In this document: one piece after another, positions 11,760 to 21,497 of the stretch
How the letters are laid out: the number at the start of each line of letters is the position of its first letter
Numbering within the stretch: position 1 is the first letter of the stretch
DNA from: Cylindrodendrum hubeiense
Lineage: Eukaryota > Ascomycota > Sordariomycetes > Hypocreales > Nectriaceae
Assembly: GCA_014621425.1 (NCBI GenBank)
Contig: JAANBB010000098.1
Coordinates: 43,577 to 107,576, forward strand
DNA length: 64,000 bases
Direction of reading: 5' to 3'
The notes under the pieces: model-generated
The model's input: the letters and a program-made list of their open reading frames with translations, nothing else
The model's database searches: none
What the model was told of the DNA's origin: nothing
Made by a program: the position numbers and the translations under genes

Positions 11760-13529
11760 ATGAGCGACTCCGAATCTGCCAATCCCCAATTGCTTGCCTG
11801 GGTCAAGGAATGGCTGGACGTAGCCCGCGAGAAGAACTCCAAAGGGATCACTACCTATAAACATGCCTATGACTCTCTCAAGGCGTGCCCCATCACCTTT
11901 GAGCACCCTGCGCAGCTTCAGCAGCTCAAGGGGTTTGGCCCCAAACTCTGCGAACGCCTTGAGGATCAGCTGAAAAAGCACTGCCAAGAGAATGGCCTCC
12001 CAATGCCCCCGCACCCTCGGGCACGTAAGGCCTCACGAAACAGCCAAAATGACGATGATAACGGCGAAGGAAGTTCTTCGAGGCCTGCAAAAAAGACTCG
12101 GAAACCCAAAGCCTATGTTCCCGCCTTTCGATCTGGTGCCTTTGCCCTAGTTGTTGCGCTATCTACCCAGGATGAGGATACTTCGACAGGCATGACCAAG
12201 ACTGACCTCATCGAAATTGCACAACCCCACTGCGACTCATCCTTCACAGCTCCAAACGACCCGACAAAGTTCTATACGGCCTGGAACTCAATGAAGACAT
12301 TGGTCCAAAAGGAGCTCGTCTATGAGAGGGGGCGGCCGCTGAAGAGATATGCCCTGACTGACGAGGGCTGGGAGGCTGCGAAACGAATTAAAGAAACGAG
12401 TCAATGGCAAGCCGAAAACAGCAACCCGAATGAGACACAGCCAACAGGACAGACTTCCACCAATATCGACTTCAACCCCCCGCTTAGGACAAGGTCACCA
12501 TCGGTCGAATTGCCAGAACCTCTGCCAGACGCTGGGCCCGCTCCGTTGAGTTACCAGGACCTTGTATCGGATGGCCCAGTGGTCGACGATGATAGTGGCC
12601 TGCCTACATTTACTCCAATTCGACTTCCTCCGGGATCCTTTTCTGTCCATCTGCTACTCGATGTTCGCGAGGTCCGGGCTAAGACCGATCGCGACTACAT
12701 GCAAGATGAGCTTGCGAAACAGGGGGCCAAACCCATAATGAGGAGCATGGAGCTCGGTGATGCGCAGTGGATTGCAAAGTGCCACGACTCAACATTGCTC
12801 TCAAGACACGGTGCCGAAGGGGACGAGGTTGTCCTGGACTGGATCGTGGAACGAAAGCGATTGGACGATTTGATTGGCAGTATAAAAGACGGTCGATTTC
12901 ATGAACAAAAGTTCCGCCTGAAAAGGTCAGGGGCGAAAAAGGTTATATACATTATCGAAGAAATCGCCATGGATCCACAGTCGATCCAGAGATATGAAGA
13001 GGCCGTGCAATCCGCCATCGCATCCACCCAGGTCGTCAATGGCTACTTTGTCAAAAGAACGACGAAAATGGATGAGACAATTAGGTATCTGGCGCGAATG
13101 ACGACGATGCTGAAACGAACATACGAGAGCAAGTCTCTGAACGTGGTCCCCACGAGGGTTCTCACGGCTCAGAACTATATGCCCCTGTTGACCCATCTGA
13201 GGGAGAAGGAGCCGTCAATAGGATTCTACGTCACCTATCCAGCATTCTCATCGCTGGCGTCAAAATCGGGAACGATGACGTTGAGAGACATATTCCTCAA
13301 GATGCTCATGACGACCAAGGGTGTCACTGGAGAGCGGGCTCTTGAGATCCAAAAGCGATGGAAGACGCCATACGACTTTGTCAAGGCTTTTGAGGCGTGC
13401 GGATCCGGGGAACAGGGGATCAAGCGCAAGCGAGACATGGTCTTTACGAAGACCACCCAGCTGGTCGGTCGCAAGAAAATTAGCAAGGCTTTGAGCCATA
13501 AGATTGCAGAAGTATGGGGGAATGCCTGA
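11760..13529 (+). CDS. MUS81: Structure-specific endonuclease Mus81
   Basis: Intronless, 589 aa. The N-terminal helix-hairpin-helix segment includes LKGFGPKLCERLEDQL near residues 60-75. A basic linker with KKTRKPKAYVP follows, then a winged-helix part (residues about 120-210). The XPF-family nuclease core contains LLLDVREVRAK and the catalytic motif VERKRLDDLI with E364-R365-K366. A second (HhH)2 segment is at the C-terminus. With Eme1/Mms4 it cleaves 3' flaps, replication forks and nicked Holliday junctions in the nucleus. The ATG at 11760 is the first in frame; the 23 codons before it are open but lack an ATG. The gene ends 70 bp from the convergent RIB5. Confidence 0.96.
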   Translation: MSDSESANPQLLAWVKEWLDVAREKNSKGITTYKHAYDSLKACPITFEHPAQLQQLKGFGPKLCERLEDQLKKHCQENGLPMPPHPRARKASRNSQNDDDNGEGSSSRPAKKTRKPKAYVPAFRSGAFALVVALSTQDEDTSTGMTKTDLIEIAQPHCDSSFTAPNDPTKFYTAWNSMKTLVQKELVYERGRPLKRYALTDEGWEAAKRIKETSQWQAENSNPNETQPTGQTSTNIDFNPPLRTRSPSVELPEPLPDAGPAPLSYQDLVSDGPVVDDDSGLPTFTPIRLPPGSFSVHLLLDVREVRAKTDRDYMQDELAKQGAKPIMRSMELGDAQWIAKCHDSTLLSRHGAEGDEVVLDWIVERKRLDDLIGSIKDGRFHEQKFRLKRSGAKKVIYIIEEIAMDPQSIQRYEEAVQSAIASTQVVNGYFVKRTTKMDETIRYLARMTTMLKRTYESKSLNVVPTRVLTAQNYMPLLTHLREKEPSIGFYVTYPAFSSLASKSGTMTLRDIFLKMLMTTKGVTGERALEIQKRWKTPYDFVKAFEACGSGEQGIKRKRDMVFTKTTQLVGRKKISKALSHKIAEVWGNA

Positions 13530-13599
13530 GACATTGGGCTGGCATAGATGAATAATGATATTTAGGATTGAAATGAGCAATTATATCGTCAATCCCATT

Positions 13600-14358
13600 T
13601 TAAGGCTTCGCTCCAAGACCCTGTGCGACGATTCTCTGGACCATCTTCTCCAAAAGGGGGATTGAGGCAGTTCCGGACTCGGCACCCAAGATGCCTGCCA
13701 GAGACTTCTCAGCGTACTTGGCCATCATGTCCACCTCGACATTGACCGTCTCGCCCTTCTTCTTCTGTGCCACGACGACCCTCTCCTGGGTGTAAGAAAT
13801 GAGCATCACCTCCCACCAACCCTCGACATCATCCACCTTGGTGACGGTCAAGCTGGTTCCGTCAATGGAGATGAATCCCTTGTACACGATGTACCGCAGC
13901 ATGTCGCGCCTCTTGGGCTGGAAGCGGAAGGTCAGGGCATTGCCGTCCTGCTCGATGGAGAGGATTTCAGCAGTAGTGTCGACATGGCCCTGGACGAAGT
14001 GGCCGCCCATGCGAGTGTCTGCACGGACAGCACGCTCGAGGTTAACTCGGCTGCCCTCGACGAGGTCGCCCAGGTTGGTGATGCGCAGCGTTTCCGGGGC
14101 GACACCGATGGTGAAGGCCTCGGAGGTGAAGTTAGTGACGGTCAGGCAGACGCCATTGACGGCAATTGAGTCGCCGTCGTGGCAGTCGGAGAGCAAAGCG
14201 GATCCAGCGGGGAGGGAGACGATCATAGAGGTTCCGCCAGTGGAGTCATTGGTGTTGAGGTTGGAGATGACTGAGAGACTGTTAGATGGCGTGCCCCTCT
14301 TTTTATTCAGGAGTGAGGAGGACTTACCTCCGACATCTTCGACGATTCCGGTAAACAT
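13600..14358 (-). CDS. RIB5: Riboflavin synthase, alpha-type
   Basis: Exons complement(14328-14358) and complement(13600-14270). The 57-nt intron (14271-14327) uses GTAAGT and a CTAAC branch before CTCAG, and after removal gives MFTGIVEDVG-VISNLN. The uninterrupted frame would insert 19 residues not found in the family. 233 aa. The protein consists of two similar lumazine-binding barrels: the first has the N-terminal MFTGIVE and DSIAVNGVCLTV, the second MGGHFVQGHVDTT and ISIDGTSLTV. It catalyses dismutation of two 6,7-dimethyl-8-ribityllumazine molecules to riboflavin, the last step of vitamin B2 synthesis. A tandem 18-bp repeat lies in its promoter. Confidence 0.97.
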   Translation of the reverse strand: MFTGIVEDVGGKSSSLLNKKRGTPSNSLSVISNLNTNDSTGGTSMIVSLPAGSALLSDCHDGDSIAVNGVCLTVTNFTSEAFTIGVAPETLRITNLGDLVEGSRVNLERAVRADTRMGGHFVQGHVDTTAEILSIEQDGNALTFRFQPKRRDMLRYIVYKGFISIDGTSLTVTKVDDVEGWWEVMLISYTQERVVVAQKKKGETVNVEVDMMAKYAEKSLAGILGAESGTASIPLLEKMVQRIVAQGLGAKP

Positions 14359-14994
14359 GGTGTCGAACGGGTATGAGTGATCTGTGAGGCTGTCAGTGTT
14401 GGGTTAAACAGGGCTGTCGGAGTCACTCAGGCTGTCGGAGTCACTCACACACAGAGAGGGGATGGAAGTGAACAGAACTGCAAGTTGTGGATGGACGCTG
14501 CGCTAATTCGAAGCAATCTAAATCAATGAAATGATGAGCCAGAGCCCAAGGTTGCAGCGAGGTCGAGGGTAGTACCGCGTATGATTGAAGGTCGAGGATT
14601 TATGTGCTGGTACGATGACAAATGATGTGTCAAGGCCGGACGCTCTCGGAGGTTCAAGTGTACCGAACCCCTACGAAGCCCGTGGTGATGGAGGGCCCCG
14701 CGCCGTGCCCCGCAGTTAGCCTGTTATCGATAACGGCCCACCCAAATTTTTCTGTTTCCTACTCGACACCATCGCGAAAAGCGGGTTGAACAAGGCGGTC
14801 TCTTTGCGACAGGCCCAGCTTCGAGAGAATCTTCCTTCACTCCGCTCACTCTCTCATATTCACCAAACGAAGACTCGAACCTACTTCAGCATCAGGGATC
14901 CGCACACATCTCTCGGGCTGTGGCTCATCCTAAAACAACCGTCTCACTCACCCACTCACTTCCCTTCGACCCCGCCAATAAGTCAGACTTCGCA
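14359..14994. promoter_or_regulatory. Divergent promoter region, RIB5 / ACL4
   Basis: This 636-base stretch separates two divergent genes. Apart from the 18-bp tandem repeat it contains no recognisable element. The ACL4 side is a C/A/T-rich leader (about 14810-14990) with repeated CTCACTC sequence. Confidence 0.5.
14412..14447. repeat. Tandem pair of 18-bp repeats with TGACTC-type cores
   Basis: Two perfect, directly adjacent copies of an 18-bp unit (GGCTGTCGGAGTCACTCA) lie about 54-90 bp upstream of the RIB5 ATG. Each holds GAGTCAC, the reverse of GTGACTC, which resembles the TGACTC core bound by Gcn4/Cpc1-type bZIP factors. The repeat is seen directly; a regulatory role is inference. Confidence 0.55.
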
Positions 14995-16083
14995 ATGGCG
15001 CCGTCGCGGCCTGAAAGCAGGAAGGGCAAGGCCGACGTGGCCAAGCTCCTCATCGACGCCCAGACCCAGCTGGAGGTCGGAAACCTCGACGAGGCCTCGG
15101 CAATCGCACAGCAGGCCCTCGACGCCACGGGTGCTGGCGGTGATTTCGAACTCAGCGCCCTCAACCTCTTGGGCACCATCCACGTCGAGACCGGCGACAT
15201 CGAGGATGCCCGGGCTTACTTCCAGCGCGCCGTGACCCTCGACTCTGACGGCTCCGTGGACGAGAAGATCGGCGGCGGACCCGAGAAGTTCCTGCTCCTC
15301 GCCCAGCTCAGCGAGGAGGGCGGCCAGGACAGCGTCAGCTGGTTCGAGCGCGGTGCCGTCTCCCTGCGAAAACAGATCCAGGCTCTGTCTGAGCTCTCCT
15401 CCAAGACTCCTGAGCAGCAGGCTACACTGGAAGAGAAGCAGCAGAAGCTCGGCGGCGTGCTCTGCGCCGTCTCCGAGGTCTACATGACGGACCTGTCGTG
15501 GGAGGCCGACGCCGAGCAACGCTGCGAGGCCCTCATCACCGAGGCCATGCTCATCGCCCCGCAGGCTTCTGAGACCTGGCAGACGGTCGCCAACGTGCGC
15601 ATCTCCCAGGAGCGCACCGACGAGGCCCGCGCCGCCCTCAAGCGCAGCCTCGAGCTGTGGCAGGACCTGCCGCCCCAGCACCCTGCCATCCCCGAGTTCG
15701 CGACCCGCATCGGCCTCTCCCGCCTGCTGATGGAGTCGGAGCTGGAGGACGAAGCGCTGCAGGTCCTGGAGCGCCTCATCACCGACGACGACACCAGCGT
15801 TGAGGCGTGGTACCTGGGCGGCTGGTGCCTGTACATCATCGGCGAAAAGGCCCGCCCCACTGCAGGAGACGACTGGAAGAGCACCTGGAAGTCGTCGCGC
15901 CAGTGGCTCACCCAGTGCCTGAAGCTCTATGAGTTCCAGGACTACGAGGACGAGCGTCTGGGCGAGCATGCGAAGGAGCTGCTTGGCAACATCAACAAGG
16001 AGCTTGGCGAGCCCGTCGACGGCGACGAGTGGGAGGAGGCTAGCGGCGACGAGGATGACGAAGATGAGGAGATGCAGGGTTAA
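14995..16083 (+). CDS. ACL4: TPR-repeat chaperone Acl4, dedicated to ribosomal protein uL4
   Basis: Single exon, 362 aa. The body is a series of tetratricopeptide-like helical pairs: one around residues 20-85 (LLIDAQTQLEVGNLDEASA, LNLLGTIHVETGDIEDARAYF), one at about 195-235 (VANVRISQERTDEARAALKRS), and one at about 260-300 (LLMESELEDEALQVLERL, AWYLGGWCLYIIG). The tail is very acidic (EEASGDEDDEDEEMQ). TPR superhelix, length and acidic tail match Acl4, which binds the loop of nascent Rpl4 and escorts it to the nucleus. The ATG at 14995 is the first in frame. Identification rests on overall architecture, so a related TPR protein is not fully excluded. Confidence 0.85.
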   Translation: MAPSRPESRKGKADVAKLLIDAQTQLEVGNLDEASAIAQQALDATGAGGDFELSALNLLGTIHVETGDIEDARAYFQRAVTLDSDGSVDEKIGGGPEKFLLLAQLSEEGGQDSVSWFERGAVSLRKQIQALSELSSKTPEQQATLEEKQQKLGGVLCAVSEVYMTDLSWEADAEQRCEALITEAMLIAPQASETWQTVANVRISQERTDEARAALKRSLELWQDLPPQHPAIPEFATRIGLSRLLMESELEDEALQVLERLITDDDTSVEAWYLGGWCLYIIGEKARPTAGDDWKSTWKSSRQWLTQCLKLYEFQDYEDERLGEHAKELLGNINKELGEPVDGDEWEEASGDEDDEDEEMQG

Positions 16084-16415
16084 AATGCGCCTCTACAGAG
16101 ATGGAGGTGCTTGGTTGACACGACAAAATGGCATTAGACGGCGTTTGGGCAGATAAATAGGCATGTCTGGAAGTAGGGATTGACTCCCAATATATAGTGG
16201 AAATTTCGTGGGACCAACCCCTGAGATCTATATACCCAAGAATTTCGTGGGCAACATCAGGACCATATCATACCTTTTCGAGAGGGAATCCCTCCTCTCG
16301 TGTCTCGTCTCTCATCCGAGTAGTCATCCATCATCTCGTAGCGGACTGTCTGCCCGACAAAAAGAATCCCATCAAAGCCCCAACTCCAAGTAATGCATTC
16401 TCACACGGGGCTTTT
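16084..16415. other. Convergent spacer between ACL4 and GIR2
   Basis: 332 bases with no gene. It should contain both 3' UTRs; no repeat or structured element is apparent. Confidence 0.5.
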
Positions 16416-17157
16416 TTACGCCTCGACCTTGAGCTTCTCAATGGCTTCAATCGGCACGTCGTCGTCCTCTTCCTCAACCTTGCCAACAAATCCTCCCTCC
16501 CAAAGCTGCCTGCCCGACATCTTAACCTCCTTGGTCTTGGCCTTCTTCATCTCGGCGAGGCGCTCGTCCTCCTCGCGCTGCCGCACCTCCTCCATCTCGG
16601 CGAGGAATCCCGCGCGCCACTTGAGGAACGATTCGGGGGTGACGGCAGTGCCGTGGAACTTCTTGTTCTCCTCCACCTCGGCGGCGGCGCGGGCGTCCTC
16701 CTCGGCCTTGGTGATGACATCCTTGCGGTCCTGGACGAGCTGCTCGGCCGATTCCTTGAGCATCGAGACTATGGTGAAGATCATGGCCATGCCGAGGTTC
16801 TCTTCGATGGTCTCGTCGAGGAGGGAAAGGAGATGCTCGCGGTCGTCGGCGACGTTGAAGTACTCGTAGACATCGGCATTGGGAGGGGCGAGGACGTCGA
16901 GGTGGGGGGCCTTCTCGGGGTATTCTGGCGGGTAGCGCACCTGCAGGAGCATCGTCGGCGGTTCGTTCTCTTCCTCGCCTGGGATGTCCAAAGCGATTGA
17001 TACTCGAAACTCGATCTCAGATATATCTACACAGTTGGTGAGTTAGTCAAGAGGGATTCTGTGTCGCTTCGATGACAGAGGAGCTCGCACCTGTGATCTC
17101 GTCGGGGAAGATCGACTCGAGCACCTCGCGCTCTTCGATTTGGTCTTCGCGCCCCAT
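16416..17157 (-). CDS. GIR2: RWD-domain protein Gir2/RWDD1
   Basis: Exons complement(17091-17157) and complement(16416-17026), joined in phase 1 across a 64-nt intron; 225 aa. The N-terminal RWD domain reads EEREVLESIFPDE, then EFRVSIALD and the diagnostic YPPEYPEKAP. A charged coiled coil spans about residues 125-190. The C-terminal DFRP-like segment MSGRQLWEGGF resembles the LTGKQLFE motif of RWDD1. Gir2 binds the GTPase Rbg2 and, through its RWD domain, Gcn1 on ribosomes, modulating Gcn2 activation. The first exon, which supplies the ATG and half of the first RWD helix, is only 67 nt. An ORF-only call would start inside exon 2 and lose the domain's N-terminus. Confidence 0.9.
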
Positions 17158-17670
17158 TATGAATAGCTTCCTCACTGGGGATCGAGAAACGCAAATATGA
17201 TGCCCGTCGTTGGTGGTCTGGCTTTGAGCCTCTCTCTCTCGAAATGGAGACCTGACGTGAGTGCAAGTGGGGAGGCTCTCCATAGCGGGGTGCCTCTATA
17301 ATAGGCTTAGCGTAGGCCTGACCGCCCGGCATTTCGGACAGAAATTTTGGAGAGACTTCAGTTCTGGCGGCAGAACGATTCGACCGCCCGAGCTTTGGGC
17401 GGCTTGTTTTGGTCTAAAGCTGCTGCTGCTTTAACATCTTGGGGGCACATTTCTTGGGGGCTGGTTTTATGCATCAATAAGCTCACTGGGGTTGCATTAT
17501 GCAGGCATCTTGTATTTTATCCTGCTTATGCACCTGCGGTAATAGACGGAAACATTATACTTTTATGAAGGCACCCACCGGGGAAGGGTAGCGCCTCGTC
17601 GACCAACCGTCGGAACTGAGCCATTTCGCTCCGACCAACGTCCGTCCGGTTTCCGAGGACTCCTCGCGGT
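17158..17670. other. Spacer between GIR2 start and phosphatase stop
   Basis: 513 bases with no supported gene. It includes the GIR2 promoter, and the AT-rich part near 17500-17570 is probably 3' flank of the phosphatase gene. Nothing else is recognised. Confidence 0.5.
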
Positions 17671-18432
17671 TCAGTATTTGAGTGCCCCAATGGGCTCATT
17701 ACCCGTCAAGCCTTTGGCTTTCAGTCTCGCCGCCCGCCTGGATAAATACCCCCGATACTGCTCTTTGGGGGTCGTCTTGGCTGCGTCTTCCCACACTTGG
17801 TAGTGGACGGCCTCCCAGACCCGGAGCTGGTCAATGAAGTTGTCTCGAGGCTTCACCTTGCGCCGCTGGCGGACATCGGGGTAGACAGAGTCAAGGCCCT
17901 CGTGGCGCTTCCGCATGAGGTAGGCTATCGCGACGGTTGCCGAACGAGACACTCCCAGCTGGCAGTGGATCAGCACGTTGGCTTCGCGGGGTGTCTCCAC
18001 GCCATGGTGGAGGGAGCTTTCATGGTCCCATTCTTCCGTAGGGGTCGATGCTAATGATCGAGGAAGCACGTTGCTATGTAGTTGTATTTCGATGAAATCG
18101 CAAATCTCCTCCAAGAGGGCGAGGATGTCCATCGTTGAGCTGTCTAGGCACGGGACGTAGAGGTGGCACTCCTCGGGGATAATTGCCCTATACTCGGGAT
18201 GGCTCCATTTGTTGTAGCCGCCATCGAGAAGCGACACGACGGCGGTGATGTTATTTTCGCGAAGAACCTGTCTCTTTAGGGAGCTCTTCACGTTCCCCAC
18301 AAAGAGATGGGGCGCGATCTGTGAAATCGAGGGATCCATCCACGACATGGTTTTGCAAAAACCCGAGTGCTCGTCTGTTGCCGAGTTGCTAAACAACGAT
18401 CGATTCTCGTACGACGCGGATCGTGGGAACAT
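17671..18432 (-). CDS. Dual-specificity protein phosphatase
   Basis: Single exon, 253 aa. The DSP core begins at SISQIAPHLFVGN (about residue 34), continues with NNITAVVSLLDGG and the general-acid loop VPCLDSS, and has the P-loop HCQLGVSRSATVAIAYLM with catalytic Cys157 and the invariant Arg and Ser. An insertion of about 30 residues between the acid loop and the P-loop is rich in Ser, Glu and His. The C-terminal helices (RDNFIDQLRVWEAVHYQVW) complete the fold. Substrates cannot be told from sequence; this type dephosphorylates phospho-Tyr and phospho-Ser/Thr, often on MAP kinases. A second in-frame Met (residue 29, MSWMDPS) just before the domain may be the true start, because residues 1-28 show no conserved character. 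Confidence 0.9.
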   Translation of the reverse strand: MFPRSASYENRSLFSNSATDEHSGFCKTMSWMDPSISQIAPHLFVGNVKSSLKRQVLRENNITAVVSLLDGGYNKWSHPEYRAIIPEECHLYVPCLDSSTMDILALLEEICDFIEIQLHSNVLPRSLASTPTEEWDHESSLHHGVETPREANVLIHCQLGVSRSATVAIAYLMRKRHEGLDSVYPDVRQRRKVKPRDNFIDQLRVWEAVHYQVWEDAAKTTPKEQYRGYLSRRAARLKAKGLTGNEPIGALKY

Positions 18433-19304
18433 CTAGCTATACAACACTCCGGGATCGGCAAGTATGCATGTGTTTCAATATCGCATAATGGCCACTCACG
18501 TGAGAAGATATTTCTTGGTGGCGTTCTGCACGTATCAGGATCATCGCTGTTGTTGTCCTCTCTCCTGCAGTAACGCAGAATACTCGCCAACCAGGTAACT
18601 ATGTTGAGTCGGCAATTAGTATGCGGCATCCATTTACACAGCCCTGCTCTTCGCTCCTCAACAGATCTCCCAAGGAAGAAGCACACATCATTCGACCTGA
18701 TGTATCTATGACGACTGACACCTCGTATGTTTCTCCATGACGGAATCGTGATCTTCATGCCTAGGTCCAGTTGGATGGAGACAGGCCGGGTAATATGCCG
18801 GGTTTTCACGTACCATGATGGCCATAATGCGACAGAATATCAAGTCGAAGCCGAAGTCGTGTTCATCGCAAGACTGGGCTGCCTCGGCTGTGATCGAGGC
18901 CGAAGGTCAACCGCATCTTAGACCAAGAAGCACATTGGCGACCTATTTAAAGGCACGTCATATGATACTTTCGATAAATCTCTTGTGTCCTGCTCATTTT
19001 TATTTCAGTCAATCGTTGTAAAAAGAATAGTGATGGTGTCAAACAGCTTCGATGAGAATCAAGATGCCACCCCACTTAGACAAGCGACTAGTCTGCAGTG
19101 GAATGTGGCACAGCCAGATACTATATACCATATCTTGGAATATTGACCAATACGCGTTGTGTGTTTGGATATACCAACGTTGCGACTAGTCAATAAGCCG
19201 GTCGGCCATCACAGCTGGAGAGTGGCACGGTGAGTAAAAATGCACGACCCTTCCGATGTCAAGTCAATAGTGAGAGAGAGCTGGGTATCAAGTGGCGGGC
19301 CATG
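18433..19304. other. AT-richer intergenic region between phosphatase and SRPK-like kinase
   Basis: 872 bases with no convincing gene. It contains the upstream region of the phosphatase and the 3' flank of the kinase. Several short frames exist on both strands but none resembles a protein. Confidence 0.5.
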
Positions 19305-21014
19305 TCAAGATCCTCGTATTTCTGTCTCTGTAACTAAATCAGTATTGAGCCACGGGTCGCTCATCAGTTCCCTTGCTCTTGGCCTCTCTTCGGGCTGCCA
19401 TCGTAGCATTCTCCTCATAAAACTGAAAAACATGTCCTTCTCGTCCTCCGAAATACATCCCGGCGTTTCGTCTTCCCATCTTCGTGTACCGGGTACTAAG
19501 TCGCCGTAAAGAAATTTGCCTATTCAATATAAGTTGGAGTTGGTCAGAGAGAACCATTCAGCTCACCGTCGTCGGAGAAAAAGGGCCCGCCATAGTAGTC
19601 GATGACATTGTCGCAATGCTTCCCTTCGGCATTCCACACTTCGGGCATCCACCTCCAATACCGCATCTCCATTTCCTTCTCCAAGAGCGCTTTCGGAACC
19701 GGACCGAGGATTCTAATCATCTCGCCCAGATGACGTGCGGCGCTATATGGTTGGCCTTCTCTCTCCGGGTCTAAGAAGAGGGTTCGTCCTGTGAGCAGAT
19801 CCCATACCTGTACAGCATCCATTAGTGAAAGAACAGGAATGACAGACTACGACGGCTCGGTTTACCAATATTGCATAATTCCAGATATCCGCACTATAAG
19901 ACCACCCTGTGCCCAAGAGGACCTCTGGAGCGTGGTAACGGTCTGGTTGTATTGGGTTGATGAAAGGTCCAGGCTGACTTCCGTCTTGGGCGAGGCCGAA
20001 GTCTGCTAGCTTCGGAGTCATCTTTAAAAGAGCAGATTTATCCTTGACATCCCCAAAATTATTTTGGCATTGGTAGACTGATCGACTGCCAAACATCTTC
20101 CGTGGTGTTGACCGTCCTGCTTGTGCTTGCACAAACGTCTCGAGAACTGAGTGGTCTTCAAATGTCATCAAGATGTTATCTGTCTTGAGATCTAGTTGAC
20201 CATTAGCTCATATTCTCACCAGCTTGACATACACATACCTGTGTGGATTATTTTGCATTCCGAATGGAGATAATCTAGGCCTGCCAGTATAGTCCGGAGG
20301 TGGCGCTTCAGAATGGGGAGACAGCTCTTTGTGACACCCCCGTTGTTGCTGAGTCGTCGTTGAAACATCCACAATGGCTCCCTCATGGGATCAAAGACCA
20401 TGCAAAGATGTGATCCCCTTCGAGTAGGAATTACGAAATGGTTTATCGCAGTCAGTAGAGCCGGGTGGGCTCTTTTGTATGGGTTGTAGGGTTTGGAGGT
20501 GGCGATGTGATGAGACATGCTCAGTTCATGCCAAGAGTCGTCGCCTTCATAGTTATTTGCGTTGATTTTAATTGCCACATATTTCCTTGGTCGAGACATT
20601 CCTTGGCTACTCTCCAGTTAGTTTCCGAAACTCCTGGTTCGAGTAACGAAACTCCACTCACGCATTTGAAGCCAAATCCAGCGCCAGCCAAACAGTGGAT
20701 GACGACCCATAACCAATCTTCACTTTCAGCTCATATCTTCCGTACAGGATTTCGCCTGGATTTGGATGATAGTATGTCTGCCATCTGTATCCAGAGACAT
20801 TCTCCTCGTCAATTGGGACGTCGAGAGGAAGGGAATCGAGTCTCGGAGACTGGAACGGATAGAGGCTGGCAAGTCTAGGTAGAGTGAAGGACCGGGAGAA
20901 CTGCTGTACAAAATCCGGTATTTTCCGGCGGTTGGAGAGACCGTCTTGGTTATGAGCAAGGCCCAGGCTCCGCGTCGAGGAACGAATTGGTCGACATGTT
21001 GCACATCGCAGCAT
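19305..21014 (-). CDS. SRPK-like serine/threonine protein kinase
   Basis: Five exons on the minus strand: 20662-21014, 20239-20606, 19866-20191, 19567-19807 and 19305-19519. All phases agree and give 500 aa with a TGA at 19305-19307. Kinase elements in order: Gly-rich GYGSSSTVWLALD, Lys131 in VAIKI, catalytic loop HTDLKTDN (Asp241), DFGLAQ (Asp304), APE-like HAPEVLLG, the ADIWNYAIL helix, and a C-terminal DPWL segment. HTDLK and the long stretch between the catalytic loop and DFG (about 60 residues, with a Cys- and Lys-containing linker) are features of SRPK-type kinases, which filamentous ascomycetes carry in expanded families. The first 70 residues resemble a presequence or linker rather than a domain. 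Substrates are unknown. The gene is intact, without internal stops. Confidence 0.88.
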
Positions 21015-21497
21015 GTCTAGTCGAGGACGCGACTACGGGGACGACGTCTAAAGCAGGAGCAGGAACAAGAGTACAAGCAAGCCAGAGCATGTGCGGATTT
21101 TATTTCAGCTGACGAGTTTGGCACGACGAGAAATGAAATGATCTTGGCCGGGACATTGCTGTCCGGTTCCTTCAGAGTCCCTGGGGCCCTGTCTATTTAC
21201 TTGCCGGTACGATTGCCGACGACATTGGGGGAGCTTTATGACATCGGGTGAAGACGCGGAACGGCGTGCACAATTACGGATGTGGGTTATGCAAGTATCA
21301 GTGGGGGTGCACAAGCCGGCGGACAAATGTGGGGTCGTGCATCCCGCCTCGCCGCAAAAAGCGGCGACAGATCGAGCCTATCGCCTATCGCAAAAAAAAA
21401 GTTCGAGAGAAGGTCCCGTCAAACATTCGGAGTGGGAATTTCCATCTCTAACCAACAACCTCCCCGCCATCCAATTCCCCCCCCAGTAGCCACGAAA
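21015..21497. promoter_or_regulatory. Divergent promoter region, SRPK-like kinase / PUF6
   Basis: 483 bases between divergent start codons. An A8-9 tract near 21391-21399 lies about 100 bp upstream of PUF6, and a CA-rich leader precedes its ATG. No specific site can be assigned. Confidence 0.5.

Noticed and set aside
13600..14358. Uninterrupted reading of riboflavin synthase
   Set aside because: It would insert about 19 residues (KSSSLLNKKRGTPSN region) absent from the family; the insert has intron signals and splicing restores MFTGIVEDVGVISN.
14983..15969. 328-codon open frame antisense to ACL4
   Set aside because: Shadow of a GC-rich coding exon; composition is Leu/Gly/Asp-biased and no family is recognisable.
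20625..20645. tRNA-like GGTTCGAGT T-arm core (also near 43003-43013)
   Set aside because: No acceptor stem, D-arm or anticodon arm at the right spacing; one copy lies in an intron and the other in a 5' leader.
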